Notes under the pieces: model-generated
Told to the model about the DNA's origin: nothing
Seen by the model: only the letters and a program-made list of their open reading frames with translations
Databases searched by the model: none
Position numbers and translations under genes: made by a program
Assembly: GCA_964420455.1 (NCBI GenBank)
Contig: CAYQTO010000136.1
Span: 1 to 10,287 of the forward strand
From: CAYQTO01 sp964420455
Lineage (GTDB): Bacteria > Sumerlaeota > Sumerlaeia > SLMS01
Direction: 5' to 3'
Length of the DNA stretch: 10,287 nucleotides
Shown: piece by piece, positions 6,335 through 10,287 of the stretch
How positions within the stretch are numbered: position 1 is the stretch's first letter
Layout of the letters: each line of letters begins with the position of its first letter

Positions 6335-8032
6335 ATGTCCGGCTCGTCGCGCAAATCGTCGAAATTCATCTTTGTGACGGGGGGCGTGGCGTCGTCGCTG
6401 GGCAAGGGCATCGCCGCGGCGGGCCTCGGGTCGCTGCTGATCTCGCGCGGCATCAACGCCGAGCTGATGAAGCTCGACCCTTACCTGAACATCGACCCGG
6501 GAACCATGAGCCCTTTCCAGCACGGCGAGGTCTTCGTGACCGACGACGGGGCGGAGACGGACCTGGACCTGGGCCACTACGAGCGCTTTCTCCACAAGCC
6601 CACCTCACGGCTCCACAACGTCACCGCCGGCCAGGTCTATCATGCGGTGATCCAGAAGGAACGGCGGGGCGATTATCTCGGCGGCACCGTCCAGGTGATT
6701 CCCCACATTACCGACGAGGTAAAGCGGCGGATCCTCTCGCTGGCGCGGGAGCACAAGGCGGAGGTCCTGATCGTCGAGATTGGTGGCACCGTCGGCGACA
6801 TTGAATCGCTGCCTTTCCTCGAGGCGATCCGCCAGATCCCGTACGACGTCGGACGCGAGAACTGCCTTTTCCTTCACCTCACGCTGCTGCCGTATATCTC
6901 CGCGGCGGGGGAACTGAAGACCAAGCCCACGCAACACAGCGTGAAGGCGCTGCGAGAGATCGGTATCCAACCCGATGGCCTGATTTGCCGGACGGAGCGC
7001 GGAATGGAAAGCGACCAGCGCAAGAAGATCGGCATGTTCTGCAACGTGGACGAGCGTGCGGTGTACGAGTCGGTGAATGTGGACGTGATCTACGAGGTGC
7101 CGATGATGCTCCACCGCCAGGGGCTCGACGACTGGGTGGTACGCAAGATGGAGATCGAGGGGGCGGAGCCGGCGCTCGAGCCCTGGGAGAACCTGGTGGC
7201 GCGCATCCGTTCCTGCACCGGCAGCGTTCGCGTCGGCGTCATCGGCAAGTACATCGACCTCCAGGATGCGTATATCTCGATTTACGAGGCCCTCAATGCG
7301 GCCTCCTACGAGCACGGGGCAAAGCTGGAGATCGTCCGCGTCGACAGCGAGCTGCTCCAGAAGGAGGGCACCGCCGCCCTCGAGGAGGTCGACGGCATCC
7401 TGATCCCCGGCGGCTTTGGCCAGCGGGGCATCGAGGGCAAGATCCTCGCCGCCGAGTTCGCACGCGAGAAACACGTCCCCTTTCTCGGGATCTGCCTCGG
7501 CATGCAGGTCGCCCTTATCGAATACGCCCGCCACGTCTGTGGCTTTGAGGACGCCAACTCCACCGAGTTTACCGAGAAGACCGACAATCCCGTGGTGGAT
7601 ATCATGCTCGACCAGAAGGCGGTGCTGAACCTGGGCGGGACGATGCGCCTCGGGGCGTATCCGATGGTGATCCGGCCGGGGACGCGCCCGGCGGAGCTCT
7701 ACGGCAAGCTCGAGGTCAGCGAACGGCACCGCCACCGCTACGAGGTGAACAACTCCTATCGGGCGCGCTTCGAGGAGATGGGGCTCGTTGTCAGCGGCAC
7801 CTTCGAGGAGACGGACCTGGTCGAGATGATCGAGCTTCCCGGGCACCCGTTCTTCATCGGGTGCCAGTTCCACCCGGAGTTCCAGAGCCGGCCGCTGGCG
7901 CCGCACCCGCTGTTTCTCGGGTTCGTGGGGGAGGCAGCCCGGCGCGCTCCCACGGAGCGGGCCGCACCGGGAAAAGGGAACGGTGGCGTCGCCGCGGAGG
8001 ATGCGGGCACGGAGGCCCATGCCTCCCAGTAA
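6335..8032 (+). CDS. pyrG: CTP synthase (glutamine-hydrolysing)
   Basis: This enzyme converts UTP to CTP using ATP and the amide nitrogen of glutamine, the last step of de novo pyrimidine nucleotide synthesis, in the cytoplasm. The amidoligase (synthetase) domain covers about 10-275, with the P-loop-like GGVASSLGKG (16-25), LDPYLNIDPGTMSPFQHGEV (47-66) and GGTVGDIES (150-158). The class I glutamine amidotransferase domain covers about 298-535, with the oxyanion loop PGGFGQRG (358-365), nucleophile Cys387 in GICLGMQ, and His513/Glu515 in FHPEF. All catalytic residues are present. At 565 aa it exceeds E. coli PyrG (545) mainly through a roughly 30-residue Ala/Gly-rich tail after 535. The ATG has a strong GGAGG (6324-6328) 6 nt upstream. 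It stands alone on its strand, not next to eno or kdsA, and converges on the LacI gene with a 27-bp gap. CTP-dependent filament formation is known in the family but not visible here. Confidence 0.98.
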   Translation: MSGSSRKSSKFIFVTGGVASSLGKGIAAAGLGSLLISRGINAELMKLDPYLNIDPGTMSPFQHGEVFVTDDGAETDLDLGHYERFLHKPTSRLHNVTAGQVYHAVIQKERRGDYLGGTVQVIPHITDEVKRRILSLAREHKAEVLIVEIGGTVGDIESLPFLEAIRQIPYDVGRENCLFLHLTLLPYISAAGELKTKPTQHSVKALREIGIQPDGLICRTERGMESDQRKKIGMFCNVDERAVYESVNVDVIYEVPMMLHRQGLDDWVVRKMEIEGAEPALEPWENLVARIRSCTGSVRVGVIGKYIDLQDAYISIYEALNAASYEHGAKLEIVRVDSELLQKEGTAALEEVDGILIPGGFGQRGIEGKILAAEFAREKHVPFLGICLGMQVALIEYARHVCGFEDANSTEFTEKTDNPVVDIMLDQKAVLNLGGTMRLGAYPMVIRPGTRPAELYGKLEVSERHRHRYEVNNSYRARFEEMGLVVSGTFEETDLVEMIELPGHPFFIGCQFHPEFQSRPLAPHPLFLGFVGEAARRAPTERAAPGKGNGGVAAEDAGTEAHASQ

Positions 8033-8059
8033 GCCGGCGAGGGCGCCCCGCTGCCGCGT

Positions 8060-9070
8060 CTAGACGATCGACTCGCGCTCGACAATTTCCTGGGCGACAA
8101 AGTGCTGCTCCGACGGGCGGTTCGGCTCGTCTATACGCTTGAGCAGAAGGTCCATGGCGATGCGGGCGACCTCCTCGTTGTTTTCCCGTGTCGTCGTGAG
8201 GGAGGGCTTGAGGTGGCGGGTCCACAAGCCGTCTCCAAAGGTTGCCAGGGACAGGTCCTCCGGCAGGCGGAATCCGGCGTCGACGAGGGCCCGGTGGGCA
8301 AGCAGCGCCACCACATCGTTCAATAATACCAGGGCTGTCGGGGCGCCGGGACTCCGCAGCATCGCTACCATGGCGGACTGCCATCCCTCCGCATGGGGGA
8401 CCACGTGGGTGGTGTCGAGGCGGTGGCCCGCCTGCTCGAGCGCGGCGCGCAACCCCGCCAGCCGGTCCTCTGCCGGGCGGTTCTCCGGGTCCGATCCCAC
8501 GAACCCGATGCGCCGATGGCCACGGTCGATGAGCTTCTCCGCCAGCCGCCGCGCCGACTCCACCTCCTCGTTCGTCACCGAGTCGAAATCCGTCGACGGG
8601 ATGTGGCCGATAAGGACAAAGGGGAATCGCTGGATGCGAAGCTCGAGGAGGTGGTCGATGGCGGACTCGCGATGCCAGTCGCGGACCGGGAAGATGATGA
8701 GGCCCTCGGCGCGGTGAGCCCGCATGACCTGGATGTTGTAGCGCTCCTTCTCAACGCTCTGACTCGAATCGGCGATCAGCACCTGATAGCCGAGTTCCTC
8801 GGCGGCCCGCTGGAGGAGGCGAAAGAAGCTGACATAGATGGTGTTGACGAGGTCTGCGGCGACGAAGCCGAGGACGTGGCTCTTCTGGAGGGCCAGGTTC
8901 TGGGCGATGCGGTTGGGCGAGTAGCCGACGCGGCGGGCGAGGTCGAGGATGACCTTGCGCTTGGCCTCGGAAACGCCGGGCTTGCCGCTGAGGACGCGGG
9001 AGACGGTGGCGGTGGAGGTGTTGGCCATCTGGGCGATGTCGCGGATGGTCAGGTGGACGTCGTTCTTCAC
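8060..9070 (-). CDS. LacI-family transcriptional regulator
   Basis: This 336-aa protein has the full LacI/GalR layout. The N-terminal helix-turn-helix is LTIRDIAQMANTSTATVSRV (7-26), followed by GVSEAKRKVILDLARRVGYS (32-51) and the hinge helix PNRIAQNLALQKS (52-64), whose leucine normally inserts into a central CpG of the operator. The ligand-binding/dimer core runs from about 66 to 330, including GLIIFPV (123-129), RGHRRIGFVGSDPENRPAEDR (183-203) and the C-terminal subdomain LSLATFGDG (273-281). The effector cannot be told from sequence; family members usually sense sugars. I chose the GTG at 9070 because the helix-turn-helix begins a few residues later, as in typical members. A TTG 24 codons upstream would add a non-homologous Pro-rich stretch. 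It is divergent from the URO-D-like gene, with a palindromic operator between them, so local control and autoregulation are likely. Confidence 0.93.
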   Translation of the reverse strand: MKNDVHLTIRDIAQMANTSTATVSRVLSGKPGVSEAKRKVILDLARRVGYSPNRIAQNLALQKSHVLGFVAADLVNTIYVSFFRLLQRAAEELGYQVLIADSSQSVEKERYNIQVMRAHRAEGLIIFPVRDWHRESAIDHLLELRIQRFPFVLIGHIPSTDFDSVTNEEVESARRLAEKLIDRGHRRIGFVGSDPENRPAEDRLAGLRAALEQAGHRLDTTHVVPHAEGWQSAMVAMLRSPGAPTALVLLNDVVALLAHRALVDAGFRLPEDLSLATFGDGLWTRHLKPSLTTTRENNEEVARIAMDLLLKRIDEPNRPSEQHFVAQEIVERESIV

Positions 9071-9165
9071 CGGCGGGCCCTTTTGGGGACGGGTTTGGGG
9101 AGGAAGGACGTAAACGGTCCAAGGGGGTTGAAGGAGTCTCAAGAGAAAAGGATCGGCGGGGATGT

Positions 9166-9179
9166 CGTAACCGCTTACG
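9166..9179. promoter_or_regulatory. LacI-type operator
   Basis: CGTAACCGCTTACG is a near-perfect palindrome: 12 of 14 positions are symmetric, with half-sites CGTAA/TTACG around a central CG. This is the classic form of LacI/GalR-family operators, and the regulator gene next door has the matching hinge leucine. It lies 96 bp upstream of the LacI start and 62 bp upstream of the URO-D-like start, so it could control both. A single half-site (CGTAAACG, 9109-9116) occurs nearer the LacI gene. Confidence 0.7.
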
Positions 9180-9185
9180 TTTGCC

Positions 9186-9214
9186 TTGAACTTTACCCTC
9201 CAACCCGTTATTCC
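9186..9214 (+). promoter_or_regulatory. Possible promoter of the URO-D-like gene
   Basis: TTGAAC (9186-9191) and TATTCC (9209-9214) are separated by 17 bp, the best sigma-70-like pair in this gap. The -10 matches poorly. If correct, the LacI-type operator lies just upstream of the -35 box, so repression could act by contact or by blocking upstream polymerase contacts. Confidence 0.25.
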
Positions 9215-9240
9215 ATCCCCAATTCACCGGAGTCATCCCC

Positions 9241-10287
9241 GTGAGCCTCCTCTCCCTCCCCACCCCCGCGCCCGACTTCCCGGCCCTTGCCCGTCACCTC
9301 CGGCGCGAGGATCCTCCCGGCCGCGTCTTCTTTGCCGAGCTCTATCTCGACGAGCCGGTCAAGATCGAGATCGCCGGCCGCCTCGGCATCGAGCTCGCCG
9401 CAGGCGAGGGACCCGTCGCCGCCGCCCGCCGCGACGCCCCCCTCATGGCCGCCCTCGGCTACGACCTCGTCCGTGTGCACCTCACCGACAGCGAGTTCCG
9501 CATGGATGTCCGCTCCTCCGCCGCGCCCGCCGCCGAGGAATTCGCCCGCACCAGCCAGGGCTACATTGTCCACGAACAGGCCGGCCCCATCCAGAACGAG
9601 GCCGACCTCGAGGCCTACCCATGGCCCCGCATCGAGGCTCTCGACCTTTCGCCCCTCGAATGGGCCGAGAAGAACCTCCCCGACGGCATGAAGGCTTACG
9701 ACCTTTCCGCCCAGTTCTTCGAGGCCTGCACCTGGCTCCTCGGCTATGAGTCGCTCTTCACGCTGATGTACGAGGACCCGGACTTCGTCGACGAGCTTCT
9801 CCGTCGCGTCGGCGAGACCTACCTCGCCTATACGCGGCTTCTGTGCGACTTCGACTGCATCGGGGCGATCTGGGCGGCGGATGACATGGGATTCCGCACA
9901 GGGACGCTCGTTCCGCCGGACTGGTTGCGCGAGAACATCCTGCCCCTCCACCGGGAGGCCGCCGCCATCGCCCACGGGAAGGGGAAGCTCTACTTCCTCC
10001 ACTCCTGTGGGAAGGTGAACGCGCTGATGGACGATTACATCGACGTGGTGGGGATCGACGCGAAGCATTCGTTCGAGGACGCGGCGCTGCCGGTGGTGGA
10101 GGCGTCGGAGAAATGGGGCGGGCGGACGTCGATCCTCGGGGGGATCGACGTGGATTTCCTGTCGCGGGCCACGGCGGAGGAGGTGCGCGCGCGGACGCGG
10201 GCAACGCTCGAGGCCTGCCACCCCCGGGGGGGCTACTGCCTTGGCAGCGGCAACTCCATCACCGACTATGTGCCGGTGGAGAACTAC
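9241..10287 (+). CDS. URO-D-like (corrinoid methyltransferase type) protein, 3' end outside window
   Basis: The frame is open for 349 codons from the GTG at 9241 to the window edge, so the C-terminus is missing. The start is supported by CGGAGT (9228-9233) with a spacer of about 7 nt. The protein belongs to the uroporphyrinogen decarboxylase/MtaA superfamily, a TIM barrel. Recognisable parts are LMAALGYDLVRVH (68-80), AADDMGFRTGTLVPP (212-226), LHSCGKVNALMDDYIDVVGI (253-272), LGGIDVD (299-305) and GYCLGSGNSITDYVPVENY (331-349). The His254-x-Cys256 pair matches the zinc ligand pattern of corrinoid-dependent methyltransferases such as MtbA/MtaA, with Cys333 or Cys326 a possible third ligand. 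Genuine HemE lacks this zinc site, so heme synthesis is unlikely. A methyl-transfer role in catabolism under the divergent LacI regulator is inferred; the substrate is unknown. Synonymous codon choice changes sharply near codon 208. Confidence 0.88.
   Translation, partial: MSLLSLPTPAPDFPALARHLRREDPPGRVFFAELYLDEPVKIEIAGRLGIELAAGEGPVAAARRDAPLMAALGYDLVRVHLTDSEFRMDVRSSAAPAAEEFARTSQGYIVHEQAGPIQNEADLEAYPWPRIEALDLSPLEWAEKNLPDGMKAYDLSAQFFEACTWLLGYESLFTLMYEDPDFVDELLRRVGETYLAYTRLLCDFDCIGAIWAADDMGFRTGTLVPPDWLRENILPLHREAAAIAHGKGKLYFLHSCGKVNALMDDYIDVVGIDAKHSFEDAALPVVEASEKWGGRTSILGGIDVDFLSRATAEEVRARTRATLEACHPRGGYCLGSGNSITDYVPVENY

Noticed and set aside
6605..8020. Long open frame antisense to pyrG
   Set aside because: It mirrors the pyrG codon pattern, has no domain, and pyrG has all its catalytic motifs.
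8041..8048. GGGCGCCC as a terminator between pyrG and the LacI gene
   Set aside because: It is an 8-bp palindrome without a loop or T-run, and is common by chance in GC-rich DNA.
8057..8066. Palindrome CGTCTAGACG at the LacI stop codon
   Set aside because: It is only 10 bp, includes the TAG stop and the last codons of LacI, and has no T-run. It resembles the GTCTATACG motif by one mismatch, but a single palindrome here is weak evidence.
9109..9120. Second LacI operator near CGTAAACG
   Set aside because: Only the left half matches. The right half has almost no symmetry around the CG, so at best it is a half-site.
749..10213. High number of CTCGAG hexamers (about 18 seen)
   Set aside because: Almost all are in frame as Leu-Glu (CTC GAG), a frequent dipeptide in these proteins, so codon-pair preference is a sufficient explanation.
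9208..10221. Open frame antisense to the URO-D-like gene
   Set aside because: The + frame starting at 9241 has clear URO-D-family motifs, a Shine-Dalgarno and stays open to the edge. The antisense frame is a shadow.

Overview
The window is GC-rich bacterial chromosome that is mostly ordinary biosynthetic and regulatory gene content. It carries eight protein genes, no RNA genes, no CRISPR array and no insertion sequence. Four of the eight genes appear to start with GTG. The mix of genes (a LacI-type regulator divergent from a URO-D-like methyltransferase, a secreted CBM9-like protein, a proline-rich orphan) fits the Verrucomicrobiota or the wider PVC group. That placement is an inference from gene style, not from a marker gene.

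Layout, left to right: a gene-free leader (1-256); ilvB, acetolactate synthase large subunit (+), closed by a strong intrinsic terminator; a small exported SnoaL-like protein (-); a divergent intergenic region with a 9-bp inverted repeat; a secreted CBM9-like protein (+) overlapping ilvA, threonine ammonia-lyase (+), by four bases; a GC-rich hairpin; an unrecognised low-complexity protein (-); a 302-bp divergent region with a minus-facing terminator-like hairpin; pyrG, CTP synthase (+); a LacI-family regulator (-); a divergent region with a good LacI-type operator; and a URO-D-like methyltransferase (+) that runs off the right edge.

Functionally, ilvA and ilvB are both steps of isoleucine synthesis: IlvA makes 2-oxobutanoate, which IlvB condenses with pyruvate. 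They are not in one operon, and no ilvN (regulatory subunit) lies next to ilvB. pyrG makes CTP from UTP. The LacI and URO-D-like pair looks like a self-contained, locally regulated catabolic module.

I found no clearly new multi-gene system. The signals most worth a second look are below the gene level. First, the 9-mer GTCTATACG occurs five times in the same orientation, including once where it imposes a rare ATA codon on a minus-strand gene. Second, synonymous codon choice switches abruptly between C-ending and G-ending blocks within single genes. Third, the LacI operator controls a URO-D-like gene of unknown substrate.
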